Shown here in pieces: positions 6,869-13,172 of a stretch of DNA of 13,172 nucleotides. The position numbers and the translations under genes are program-made. Each line of letters begins with the position of its first letter. The first letter of the stretch is position 1. Source of the DNA: Pseudomonadota bacterium. Lineage in GTDB: Bacteria > Pseudomonadota > Alphaproteobacteria > Sphingomonadales > Sphingomonadaceae. The notes below the pieces were generated by a model, which was not told where the DNA came from, searched no databases, and worked only from the letters and a program-made list of their open reading frames with translations. The stretch covers positions 1 through 13,172 of the forward strand of contig JAEWZX010000017.1 in NCBI GenBank assembly GCA_023394965.1. Direction: 5' to 3'.

Positions 6869-7873
6869 ATGACATTAAAAACGGTATTTGCTGATCCGAT
6901 GCTGCGTATGCTGATTGCCGCGATAGCGATCGCCGCAGTCGTACCTGCCACAGGCGACGCGCGGGGTGTGGCGCAGGCGGTCGCCAACGCAGCGATTTTC
7001 GTGCTGTTCCTGCTCAACGGGATGCGAATTGCGCGAAAGGATATTGTCGCTGGTATTGCCAACTGGCGGTTTCTGCTGCCGCTGGTGCTGTGGGTGTTCG
7101 GGGTGATGGCCGTCATCGGCCTCGTGCTGTCTTCGCTGGCTGGAAACTGGCTCGCGCCATCGGTGGCTCTGGGATTGCTGTACTTGGGCGTTCTCCCCTC
7201 GACCGTGCAATCGGCGACTTCCTACAGCACGCTTGCGGGTGGGAATGTGGCGCTGTCTGTCGTCGCTGCGGCGCTGCTCAATATTCTGGGGGTCTTTATC
7301 AGTGTGCCGATCTTCCTGGCGCTGGGCGGCAGCGGTAGCGGCGAGATTGGGATTGACGCCATTGGCAAGATTATGGTGCTGCTAGTCCTGCCATTCGCCA
7401 TCGGGCAGATGCTGCAGAACCGTACCCGCACATTTATCGATCGCCACAAGCCCAAGATCATCTGGGTGGATCGTTTCGCGATCTCCGCGGCGATCTATGT
7501 GGCATTCTCCGGTGCGGTGGAACAGGGTATCTGGACAAGGGTGGACGGGCTGGACTGGCTGCTGATTATTGCATTTGTCGCACTGTTCCTTGCCACGGCG
7601 AGCGCTGGGGCGTGGCTGACCGGCAAAGTTCTGGGGCTCGCGCGGCCGGACCGTATTTCCTTCATGTTTGCCGGGTCGCAGAAGAGCGCGGCGGTTGGCG
7701 CACCTTTGGCGACCATTATGTTTCCTGCCGATGAAGCTGGCTTCATCGTGATCGCATTGCTGCTGTATCACCTTTTGCAGCTGGTTGCGGCCGCTCCGCT
7801 CGCTAGTCGGCTGGCTGCGTCAGCGCATCCTCTGGATGGCGGCGATTATGCCTCACCGACCACGCGAAGCTGA
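6869..7873 (+). CDS. Bile acid:sodium symporter family (SBF-like, YfeH/RCH1-type) membrane protein
   Basis: A 334-residue inner-membrane protein with about nine or ten hydrophobic segments covering residues 12-312. Two family hallmarks are visible: GVLPSTVQSATSYSTLAGGN (107-126) in the first half, and FAGSQKSAAVGAPLA (267-281) in the second. These match the crossover helices that bind sodium in the bile acid:sodium symporter fold, and resemble the SBF-like branch (PF13593) including E. coli YfeH and fungal RCH1. The bacterial substrate is generally unknown and a bile acid role is not implied. It starts 40 bases after prsT on the same strand with no terminator between, so read-through from the prs operon is possible. 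The start is preceded only by a G-rich stretch. Its last 23 codons overlap the convergent DUF475 gene. Confidence 0.88.
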   Translation: MTLKTVFADPMLRMLIAAIAIAAVVPATGDARGVAQAVANAAIFVLFLLNGMRIARKDIVAGIANWRFLLPLVLWVFGVMAVIGLVLSSLAGNWLAPSVALGLLYLGVLPSTVQSATSYSTLAGGNVALSVVAAALLNILGVFISVPIFLALGGSGSGEIGIDAIGKIMVLLVLPFAIGQMLQNRTRTFIDRHKPKIIWVDRFAISAAIYVAFSGAVEQGIWTRVDGLDWLLIIAFVALFLATASAGAWLTGKVLGLARPDRISFMFAGSQKSAAVGAPLATIMFPADEAGFIVIALLLYHLLQLVAAAPLASRLAASAHPLDGGDYASPTTRS

Positions 7874-8873
7874 GAGCGATCAGCACTGCCCCCAGCAGCC
7901 CCGTGACCGTTTCGGGAATATGATAACGCGCCGACAGCAGCATGATGATGCCCAGCACGATGATCGCCCAGAACGCCCCGTGCTCGAGGTAGCGATACTG
8001 TGCCAGTGTGCCGGTGCGTACGAGATGGATGGTCATCGAACGGACGAACATCGCGCCAACCGATAGCCCGAGGGCGATAATGATCATGTTGTTCGACAGC
8101 GCGAACGCCCCGATCACCCCGTCGAAGCTGAAGCTGGCGTCGAGCACCTCCAGGTAGAGGAAACCGCCGAGGCCCGTTTTGACGATTTCACCAGTGGCTT
8201 TCTTGGCGGCTTCGCGCGCCTCGATAACGGCGGCGATCGCATGGACCGCGATGAAGGTGACGAGACCGAGGATAGCAGCGGTAAGGAAGGTGATCGCATC
8301 GTCCGGCGAGAGCATTGTCGAGACCGAATAGACCAGCAGGAGTACCAATCCGATCTCTATGGCAGGGACGTTGGAGAATTTGTTTATCGTCTTCTCGATC
8401 GCCGCGATCCAATGCACTTCCTTGTCGTTGTCGAAGAAGAAAGTCATTCCGACCATGGCCAGGAAAGTGCCGCCGAAACCGGCGATGCCGATATGGGCGC
8501 CCGAGACGATCCGTTCGTATTCGGCCGGGTTGCTGAGCGAAAGCGAGACCGCTTCGATGGGGCCGACCTTTGCCGCAATGGCTACGATTGCGATGGGAAA
8601 GGCGATCCGCATGCCGAACACCGCAATCAGGATACCGATCGTCAGGAAGCGCTGCTGCCAGACCGGATCCATGTCGCGTAGAACGGTGGCGTTGACCACC
8701 GCATTGTCGAAGCTGAGCGACACCTCGAGGATCGACAGCACGAGGACGATCCACAGGATGCCCAGCGTGGCAGTGAGCGATCCTGTGCTGGACCAGCCAT
8801 ACCATCCCGCCAGAGCGAAGCAGACAGCCGTGAATGCAAGGGAAAAGGCGTAGTAATTGCGGATTGTCTGCAT
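7803..8873 (-). CDS. DUF475 / TerC-type integral membrane protein (putative metal ion transporter)
   Basis: A 356-residue polytopic membrane protein. Each half carries the acidic signature of the TerC superfamily (here the DUF475 branch, PF04332). The first half has SILEVSLSFDNAVVNATVLR (47-66, with Glu50, Asp56 and Asn57). The second has YLEVLDASFSFDGVIGAF (240-257, with Glu242, Asp245 and Asp251). These membrane-embedded acids are thought to handle divalent metals such as manganese or calcium in related TerC/YkoY proteins, but the DUF475 branch itself lacks a defined substrate. A loop, FFFDNDKEVHW (145-155), and STMLSPDDAITFLTAAILGL (185-204) are also typical. The gene follows panB after a 17-base gap and is likely co-transcribed with it. 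Its 3' end runs 71 bases into the opposite-strand SBF-like gene. Family assignment is firm and function is inferred. Confidence 0.87.
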   Translation of the reverse strand: MQTIRNYYAFSLAFTAVCFALAGWYGWSSTGSLTATLGILWIVLVLSILEVSLSFDNAVVNATVLRDMDPVWQQRFLTIGILIAVFGMRIAFPIAIVAIAAKVGPIEAVSLSLSNPAEYERIVSGAHIGIAGFGGTFLAMVGMTFFFDNDKEVHWIAAIEKTINKFSNVPAIEIGLVLLLVYSVSTMLSPDDAITFLTAAILGLVTFIAVHAIAAVIEAREAAKKATGEIVKTGLGGFLYLEVLDASFSFDGVIGAFALSNNMIIIALGLSVGAMFVRSMTIHLVRTGTLAQYRYLEHGAFWAIIVLGIIMLLSARYHIPETVTGLLGAVLIALSFAWSVRHNRRHPEDALTQPAD

Positions 8874-8890
8874 GGATGTTGCCTGAATGC

Positions 8891-9763
8891 TCAGCCTTTG
8901 GGCTGATACGTCTGGTCCGCAGTGGGGAAGATGCGTCCGCGCACTTCCTCGGCATATTTTGCCACGGTTTTTTCGATAACTCCGGCAATATCTTCATATT
9001 GCTTCACGAAGCGCGGCACGCGATCGAACATGCCGAGCATATCGTCCGTGACCAGCACCTGCCCATCGCACTGGGCCGAGGCGCCGATACCGATGGTGGG
9101 GCACGACACCGAATTGGTCGCTTCTATTGCGATGGGTTCGAGCACACCTTCCAGAACAATGGCGAAAGCGCCCGCATCGTCGAGTGCCTTGGCATCGCCC
9201 ACGATCTTCGTCGCTTCCGCATCGCTGCGTCCGCGCGCAGCATAGCCGCCCAGCACGTTGACGGCCTGAGGCGTCAGGCCGACATGCCCCATTACCGGGA
9301 TGCCGCGTTGGTTTAGGAAGGATACGGTTTCAGCCATCTGTTCGCCTCCCTCCAGCTTCACTGCCGCAGCGCCGGACTGTTTCAGCAGGAAAGTGGCGCT
9401 TTCGAACGCCTGCTGGGGTGATTGTTCGTAAGAGCCGAAAGGCATGTCGACCACAACGACGGAATGGTAGCTTCCGCGCACCACGGCCGCGGCATGATTG
9501 GCCATCATGTCGAGCGTGACCGGAATGGTCGTCGGCAGGCCATAGATAACCTGCGCCAGGGAATCGCCGACCAGAAGCATGTCGCAATGCGCATCGAGCA
9601 ACTGGGCCTGACGGGCAGTATAGGCGGTCAACATGACCAACGGTTCGCGCGTTTTGCCTTCGGCCTTGTGCGACCGGATTTTCGGTACCGTCAACCGCTT
9701 CATCGGCTGGGGTGTCGGATTTGCCCGGCTGGTGCCTGTATCGAGCTGGAAGGTGGTAGACAT
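8891..9763 (-). CDS. panB: 3-methyl-2-oxobutanoate hydroxymethyltransferase (ketopantoate hydroxymethyltransferase)
   Basis: A 290-residue cytosolic enzyme that transfers a hydroxymethyl group from 5,10-methylenetetrahydrofolate to 2-oxoisovalerate to make ketopantoate, the committed step of pantothenate and coenzyme A synthesis. The TIM-barrel motifs are all present: VGDSLAQV (65-72), DMPFGSY (106-112), KLEGG (136-140), GHVGLTPQ (159-166), VLEGV (203-207) and TIGIGA (223-228). By comparison with E. coli PanB, the magnesium ligands are Asp67, Asp106 and Glu138, and the catalytic base is Glu205. The chosen ATG has a GAGG 7 bases before it. A second ATG at codon 21 (MKRLTVPKIR) would match the shorter N-terminus seen in many homologues. 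The first 20 residues look disordered, so the start is the uncertain part. No panC or panE is adjacent; the downstream partner is the DUF475 gene. Confidence 0.96.
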   Translation of the reverse strand: MSTTFQLDTGTSRANPTPQPMKRLTVPKIRSHKAEGKTREPLVMLTAYTARQAQLLDAHCDMLLVGDSLAQVIYGLPTTIPVTLDMMANHAAAVVRGSYHSVVVVDMPFGSYEQSPQQAFESATFLLKQSGAAAVKLEGGEQMAETVSFLNQRGIPVMGHVGLTPQAVNVLGGYAARGRSDAEATKIVGDAKALDDAGAFAIVLEGVLEPIAIEATNSVSCPTIGIGASAQCDGQVLVTDDMLGMFDRVPRFVKQYEDIAGVIEKTVAKYAEEVRGRIFPTADQTYQPKG

Positions 9764-9892
9764 GGCAGCCTCACTAGCAAGGGCGTGGCAGTTGGCAAAG
9801 CGAAGCTTGGAATCGCGAGTTTTTCCGTGTCTAAGGGGCTGGATTTAAAAGACGCGGCAGGAATAGCTGCGATCCGGGAGGAAGAATTCGTA
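9764..9892. promoter_or_regulatory. Divergent intergenic region between panB and the NSS symporter gene
   Basis: These 129 bases separate two divergently transcribed genes and must hold both promoters. For the plus-strand gene, a TTTAAA at 9844-9849 could serve as a -10 element, but the -35 match around 9822-9827 is poor. For panB, read on the minus strand, TTGCCA near 9795-9800 resembles a -35 box without a convincing -10. I see no operator palindrome, riboswitch or terminator. A clear Shine-Dalgarno (GGGAGGAAG, 9876-9884) serves the plus-strand gene. Individual promoter calls are not secure. Confidence 0.4.
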
Positions 9893-11323
9893 ATGGTCGC
9901 GACCACCAAATCGACGGGCGAGGGCTGGTCCTCGCGCTCGGCCTTTATCCTTGCAGCGATCGGCGCTGCAGTAGGCTTGGGCAATATCTGGCGTTTCCCC
10001 ACACTTGCCGGCGAAAGCGGCGGCGGTGCCTTCGTCATCTTCTATATCGGCTGTGTGTTCCTGCTCGGTTTGCCGCTGGTGCTGTCCGAAATTTTTATCG
10101 GCAAGGCGGGACAAACCGATGCGATTGGGTCCATCCGCCGGGTCGCCGCGCAGTCCCGGGCATCTCAAGGCTGGTCGTTCTTCGGCGGGGTGGGCGCATT
10201 GGCGGCCTTCCTGATCGTATCCTTTTATTCTGTGGTTGCAGGTTGGGTACTTTATTACGCAGCCATCATGGGCGGCGATCTGCTTCAGGCCATCGTGGCC
10301 GGGGAGCCGTTCCGTGGTGCGCTGGCGGGTGAGAGCCAGGCTCAAATCCAGCAGCGGCTCGGAGACATGTTCGCGAGTCCAAGCCTGCTCTTGGGGGTCC
10401 ATTTCCTGTTTATGGGGCTGACCCTGTACATCGTGGCGCGCGGCGTCAGTTCCGGAATCGAAAAAGCGGCGACCTACCTGATGCCGATGTTCTTCGTCCT
10501 GCTGGTCGGGCTGGTGCTATATGGAGCAGTGGAAGGTGATATAGGGCAAGCGATAACGTTCCTGTTCACGCCGGACTGGTCGAAGCTGACCCCACAGGTG
10601 ATGAACTCCGCACTGGGCCAGGCGCTGTTCTCCCTTTCGCTCGGCGTGGCCGGACTGATCACCTATGGCTCTTACATCAAGGAAGGCAGCGGTCTCGGCC
10701 CGACTTCGGCCCTGATTGCCGTGGCTGATACCGGTGTTGCCTTGCTTGCCGGCCTGATGATCTTCCCGATCGTGTTTGCGGTCGGTCTCGATCCCGCGGC
10801 AGGACCGACGCTGGTTTTCCAGACGCTGCCCTTTGCTTTCCAGACCATGCCGGGCGGGGCGTTATTCGGCTTCCTGTTTTTCGTGCTGATACTGGTGGCG
10901 GCTGTGACCAGTTCGATCTCACTACTCGAAGTGCCCACGGCGTGGGGTATTGGTGAACGCGGCTGGAGCCGTCCGAAATCGGCGCTGATTTTCGGCGGCG
11001 GAGCGTTTCTCGTCGGGATTGCCTGTTTGCTGGGATACAATGTCTGGTCGGACGTGCGACCTCTTGGTTTCTGGGATTTGTTCGCGGACACCGACATCCT
11101 CGACACCATTGATGGCTTCACCGGTAAGGTGATGCTGCCGCTGGGCGCGTTGCTGACATCGATCTTCATTGGCTGGAAGGCGGATCGCAACCTGCTGCTG
11201 ACCACGACGGGCCTGTCCCCATGGGCCTTCGGACTGTGGCGTTTTCTGATTGCGTGGCTGTGCCCGATTGCCGTCGCGATCATTCTGGCAACCGGCCTAT
11301 TTCCTTCAATTCTGGGCGCTTGA
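9893..11323 (+). CDS. Neurotransmitter:sodium symporter (NSS/SNF) family transporter
   Basis: A 476-residue LeuT-fold inner-membrane symporter that should couple sodium entry to uptake of an amino acid or related small molecule. The unwound TM1 signature AAVGLGNIWRFP (25-36) followed by ESGGGAFVIFY (41-51) is the family hallmark. TM6 carries GQALFSLSLGVAGLITYGSY (242-261) and TM7 carries Asp279. Twelve or so membrane segments are expected, somewhat fewer residues than animal members, as usual for bacterial ones. The frame is open back to 9422, but that part is antisense to panB and has no family similarity. The ATG at 9893 has GGGAGGAAG eight bases upstream and gives a normal N-terminus, so I chose it. 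Substrate is not predictable; tryptophan, tyrosine and leucine are known for bacterial relatives. An APC-family permease follows after 100 bases. Confidence 0.93.
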   Translation: MVATTKSTGEGWSSRSAFILAAIGAAVGLGNIWRFPTLAGESGGGAFVIFYIGCVFLLGLPLVLSEIFIGKAGQTDAIGSIRRVAAQSRASQGWSFFGGVGALAAFLIVSFYSVVAGWVLYYAAIMGGDLLQAIVAGEPFRGALAGESQAQIQQRLGDMFASPSLLLGVHFLFMGLTLYIVARGVSSGIEKAATYLMPMFFVLLVGLVLYGAVEGDIGQAITFLFTPDWSKLTPQVMNSALGQALFSLSLGVAGLITYGSYIKEGSGLGPTSALIAVADTGVALLAGLMIFPIVFAVGLDPAAGPTLVFQTLPFAFQTMPGGALFGFLFFVLILVAAVTSSISLLEVPTAWGIGERGWSRPKSALIFGGGAFLVGIACLLGYNVWSDVRPLGFWDLFADTDILDTIDGFTGKVMLPLGALLTSIFIGWKADRNLLLTTTGLSPWAFGLWRFLIAWLCPIAVAIILATGLFPSILGA

Positions 11324-11423
11324 TACGAATCCGGCTTTTCCGCGGCGGATTTAGCAATTATTTGGAAGCCTTCCGGCTGGCGGTGCAGGGCAGGCCTGCG
11401 GCGGGCCTGGGGGGCATTGCCGC

Positions 11424-13004
11424 ATGATTTTCGACAGAGTGAAACCGCTGGATGCCATATTGGCGGCAGCGGAAAAGAAGTCGCTGAACCGTTCGCTGGG
11501 CTGGTTTCAGCTCACCCTTATGGGCATCGGTTGCGTCATCGGGACGGGGATTTTCGTCCTCACCTCCGTGGGGGCGCAAAAAGCGGGCCCCGGCCTGATG
11601 ATCGCCTTTGCCATTGCCGGGGCCGTCTGCATCGTCGCAGCGCTGTGCTATGCCGAAATTGCCGCGATGATACCCGTGGCAGGGTCCGCCTACACTTACA
11701 GTTACGCAACGATTGGCGAATTCTTTGCCTGGACTGTAGGGTGGGCTCTGATCATGGAATATGCCATCGCGGCCGCCGCCGTGTCGGTCGGCTGGTCCGG
11801 CTATTTTTCAGGCACGGTGCTGGGCGGGCTGGGTATACACCTGCCGAGTTGGCTGAGTGCGGGGCCACTGTTTCTTGGTGGGGCAGAAGGTGGATTGATC
11901 AATCTGCCCGCGCTGGTAATCGCCTTGCTCGTCACCGGCCTGCTTGTCATCGGCACAAGCGAGAGCGCGAAAGTGAATGCAATTCTGGTGATTGTGAAAG
12001 TCACCGCGCTCACCGCCTTCGTCGCCATCACACTGACAAGCTCGGAGTTCGATGCGTCGCGTTTCAACCCTTTCCTGCCGGCCGGCATATTCGGCGGCTG
12101 GGGCACCGGGGTTGGGGCGGTGGGGGCCGCCGCAACCATGTTTTTCGCCTACGTCGGCTTCGACGCAGTTTCGACCGCAGCGGAGGAAACCAAGAACCCG
12201 CAGCGCAACGTGCCTATCGGCCTGGTCGGGTCGCTCCTGTTCTGCACGGTGTTCTACATCCTTGTCGCCGCGGGGGCGATCGGGACGATTGGTGGGCAAC
12301 CGATTCTGGATGCAATGGGCATTCCGCTGGAAGCCGGATCGCCTGAACTGGCGCGCCAATGTGCCATGCCGCAATATGCCGAAGCACTGGTCTGTTCCAA
12401 CGAGCCGTTGGCCCATGTCCTCAAGACCCTGGGCTTTTCCGGCATTGGCAATGCAATCGGCCTGGCCGCCTTTGTCGCACTGCCATCGGTCATTCTTGTG
12501 CTGATGTTCGGTCAGACCCGCATCTTCTTCGTGATGAGCCGTGATGGTCTCCTGCCGGATCGTCTCAGCCGCGTACACCCACGCTTCAAAACGCCGCATG
12601 TCGTGACCATCATTACCGGTCTGGCTGTCGCGATTGGCGCGGCGTTTTTCCCCGTCGGCCAGCTGGCAGACATCTCCAACGCGGGTACGCTATACGCCTT
12701 CCTGATGGTTGCGGTGGCCGTGATGGTTTTGCGGGTGAAAGATCCCCAGCGGCGCCGCCATTTCAGGGTGCCAGCAGTCTGGGTGGTTGCGCCGCTGACG
12801 ATGATAGGCTGCGTGCTATTGTTCTTTAACCTCCCGAGCGCGGCGATGCTTTTTCTACCGGGGTGGGGGATGATCGGGATTGCACTCTACCTGCTCTACT
12901 CGCGTAAACGAAGCCACCTTGGCCGCGGCGTGATTGAAGTGGTGGACGATGTGGCCGGGGAAGAAACGATGGTTCCCATCCATCCCCCGCAAAACAAGGA
13001 CTAA
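11424..13004 (+). CDS. APC-family amino acid permease
   Basis: A 526-residue inner-membrane amino acid transporter of the APC superfamily, closest in appearance to the cationic amino acid transporter-like branch (COG0531). TM1 shows GIGCVIGTGIFVLT (34-47), with the broken-helix GxG motif that binds the substrate backbone. The conserved E-I-P loop region reads YAEIAAMIPVAGSAYTYSY (76-94). TM6 shows FFAYVGFDAVSTAAEETKNP (240-259), then the cytoplasmic RNVPIGL. FVMSRDGLLP (369-378) is another family motif. A roughly 30-residue loop at 299-330 carries two cysteines (313 and 324) and by topology should face the periplasm. The C-terminal tail (about 495-526) is hydrophilic. The start ATG is preceded by a G-rich CTGGGGGGC about 8 bases upstream, an acceptable ribosome site. 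A strong terminator follows three bases after the stop. The substrate is not determined. Confidence 0.93.
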   Translation: MIFDRVKPLDAILAAAEKKSLNRSLGWFQLTLMGIGCVIGTGIFVLTSVGAQKAGPGLMIAFAIAGAVCIVAALCYAEIAAMIPVAGSAYTYSYATIGEFFAWTVGWALIMEYAIAAAAVSVGWSGYFSGTVLGGLGIHLPSWLSAGPLFLGGAEGGLINLPALVIALLVTGLLVIGTSESAKVNAILVIVKVTALTAFVAITLTSSEFDASRFNPFLPAGIFGGWGTGVGAVGAAATMFFAYVGFDAVSTAAEETKNPQRNVPIGLVGSLLFCTVFYILVAAGAIGTIGGQPILDAMGIPLEAGSPELARQCAMPQYAEALVCSNEPLAHVLKTLGFSGIGNAIGLAAFVALPSVILVLMFGQTRIFFVMSRDGLLPDRLSRVHPRFKTPHVVTIITGLAVAIGAAFFPVGQLADISNAGTLYAFLMVAVAVMVLRVKDPQRRRHFRVPAVWVVAPLTMIGCVLLFFNLPSAAMLFLPGWGMIGIALYLLYSRKRSHLGRGVIEVVDDVAGEETMVPIHPPQNKD

Positions 13005-13006
13005 CA

Positions 13007-13036
13007 AAAAGGGTCGCCCGTCAGGGCGACCCTTTT
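13007..13036 (+). terminator. Intrinsic (rho-independent) terminator of the APC permease gene
   Basis: A perfect 13-base-pair stem, AAAAGGGTCGCCC (13007-13019) pairing with GGGCGACCCTTTT (13024-13036), encloses a GTCA tetraloop and starts 3 bases after the permease stop. The right arm ends in four T, followed by GATTTCTTCT. The A-run on the left arm makes it usable in both directions, so it could also stop transcription leaving the right-hand IS on the minus strand. Confidence 0.9.
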
Positions 13037-13047
13037 GATTTCTTCTA

Positions 13048-13172
13048 GGCTCAGGACTCACTGATTACAGCCAGAAGAGCACAGTGGCGGCGAGAGCGAG
13101 GGCCGAGAAGAAGACGGTTGGGCAGCGGTCGTAGCGGGTTGCGACGCGGCGCCAGTCCTTGAGGCGACCGAA
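13048..13172 (-). mobile_element. IS5-family (IS427-type) insertion sequence, one end only
   Basis: The element runs off the right edge. The end nearest the permease is marked by GGCTCAGGACTCA (13048-13060), read here as the terminal inverted repeat, just outside the transposase stop. It sits at a CTAG (13045-13048), which fits the CTAG/YTAR target preference of IS5-family elements. The other inverted repeat is outside the window, so the exact boundary (13047-13049) and the target duplication cannot be confirmed. Confidence 0.75.
13065..13172 (-). CDS. IS5-family transposase, C-terminal fragment
   Basis: Only the last 35 codons and the TAA stop (complement of 13065-13067) are visible; the rest lies beyond the right edge. 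The translation has FGRLKDWRRVATRYDRCPTV (1-20 of the fragment), then FFSALALAATVLFWL. This is the well-conserved end of the DDE transposase of IS427-group elements, where the FxRLKxxRxxATRYD block contains part of the catalytic C-terminal helix. In this group the transposase is often split into two reading frames, so this is probably the OrfB part. Nothing can be said about whether the whole gene is intact. Confidence 0.88.
   Translation of the reverse strand, partial: FGRLKDWRRVATRYDRCPTVFFSALALAATVLFWL

Noticed and set aside
8188..8997. Minus-strand open frame of about 269 codons across DUF475 and the end of panB
   Set aside because: The translation lacks hydrophobic pattern or motifs, whereas the DUF475 frame has full family signatures.
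9422..9892. Upstream extension of the NSS symporter by 157 codons
   Set aside because: The added part is antisense to panB and has no transporter similarity, while the ATG at 9893 has a strong ribosome binding site and the family N-terminus.
11328..11351. AATCCG/CGGATT hairpin after the NSS gene as a terminator
   Set aside because: The stem is only six pairs with a 12-base loop and no following T-run, so it is not convincing.
11383..11411. GC-rich near-repeats (GCAGGCCTGC and nearby GGGCCTGGGG) before the APC gene as an operator
   Set aside because: The palindrome is short and of the type expected by chance in GC-rich DNA, with no second copy in the window.
11417..12346. Plus-strand open frame of about 309 codons overlapping the APC permease
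   Set aside because: It is a frame-shifted copy of the permease DNA, rich in Arg, Gly and His, with no membrane pattern or family motif.

Overview
The window looks like a piece of an alphaproteobacterial chromosome, most likely from Sphingomonadales (Erythrobacter, Novosphingobium or a relative). This rests on the GC-rich coding, the protein families and the two insertion-sequence types at the edges; no rRNA or marker gene is present to confirm it. Both ends stop inside transposase genes: an IS3-family orfA on the left and an IS5-family (IS427-type) gene on the right. That pattern is typical of a contig that broke at repeated elements.

Left half (230-6828, + strand): a tightly packed four-gene operon. 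It holds a membrane sugar transferase that starts exopolysaccharide synthesis, the histidine kinase PrsK, the NtrC-like sigma-54 activator PrsR, and the TPR-repeat lipoprotein PrsT. Each gene overlaps the next, so the four are probably translationally coupled. This combination is the regulatory and priming arm of the XrtA (exosortase A)/PEP-CTERM system, which links exopolysaccharide production with sorting of PEP-CTERM proteins to the cell surface. The exosortase, the chain-length and export proteins and any PEP-CTERM substrate are not in the window. The IS3-type element ends only about 100 bases before the first gene, so the rest of the locus may lie beyond it or elsewhere.

Middle (6869-9763): a bile acid:sodium symporter-like membrane protein follows prsT on the + strand. 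It overlaps tail-to-tail by 71 bases with a DUF475/TerC-type membrane protein on the - strand. Upstream of that one, on the same strand, is panB, the first committed step of pantothenate (coenzyme A) synthesis.

Right half (9893-13004, + strand): two secondary transporters, an NSS-family sodium:solute symporter and an APC-family amino acid permease. The second ends in a strong intrinsic terminator, and the right-hand IS begins about a dozen bases after it. The panB-NSS gap (129 bases) must hold divergent promoters.

The genes all fall into known families. The most interesting part is the compact, overlapping prsK-prsR-prsT operon between mobile elements. I see no RNA genes, CRISPR array, phage genes or clearly new system.
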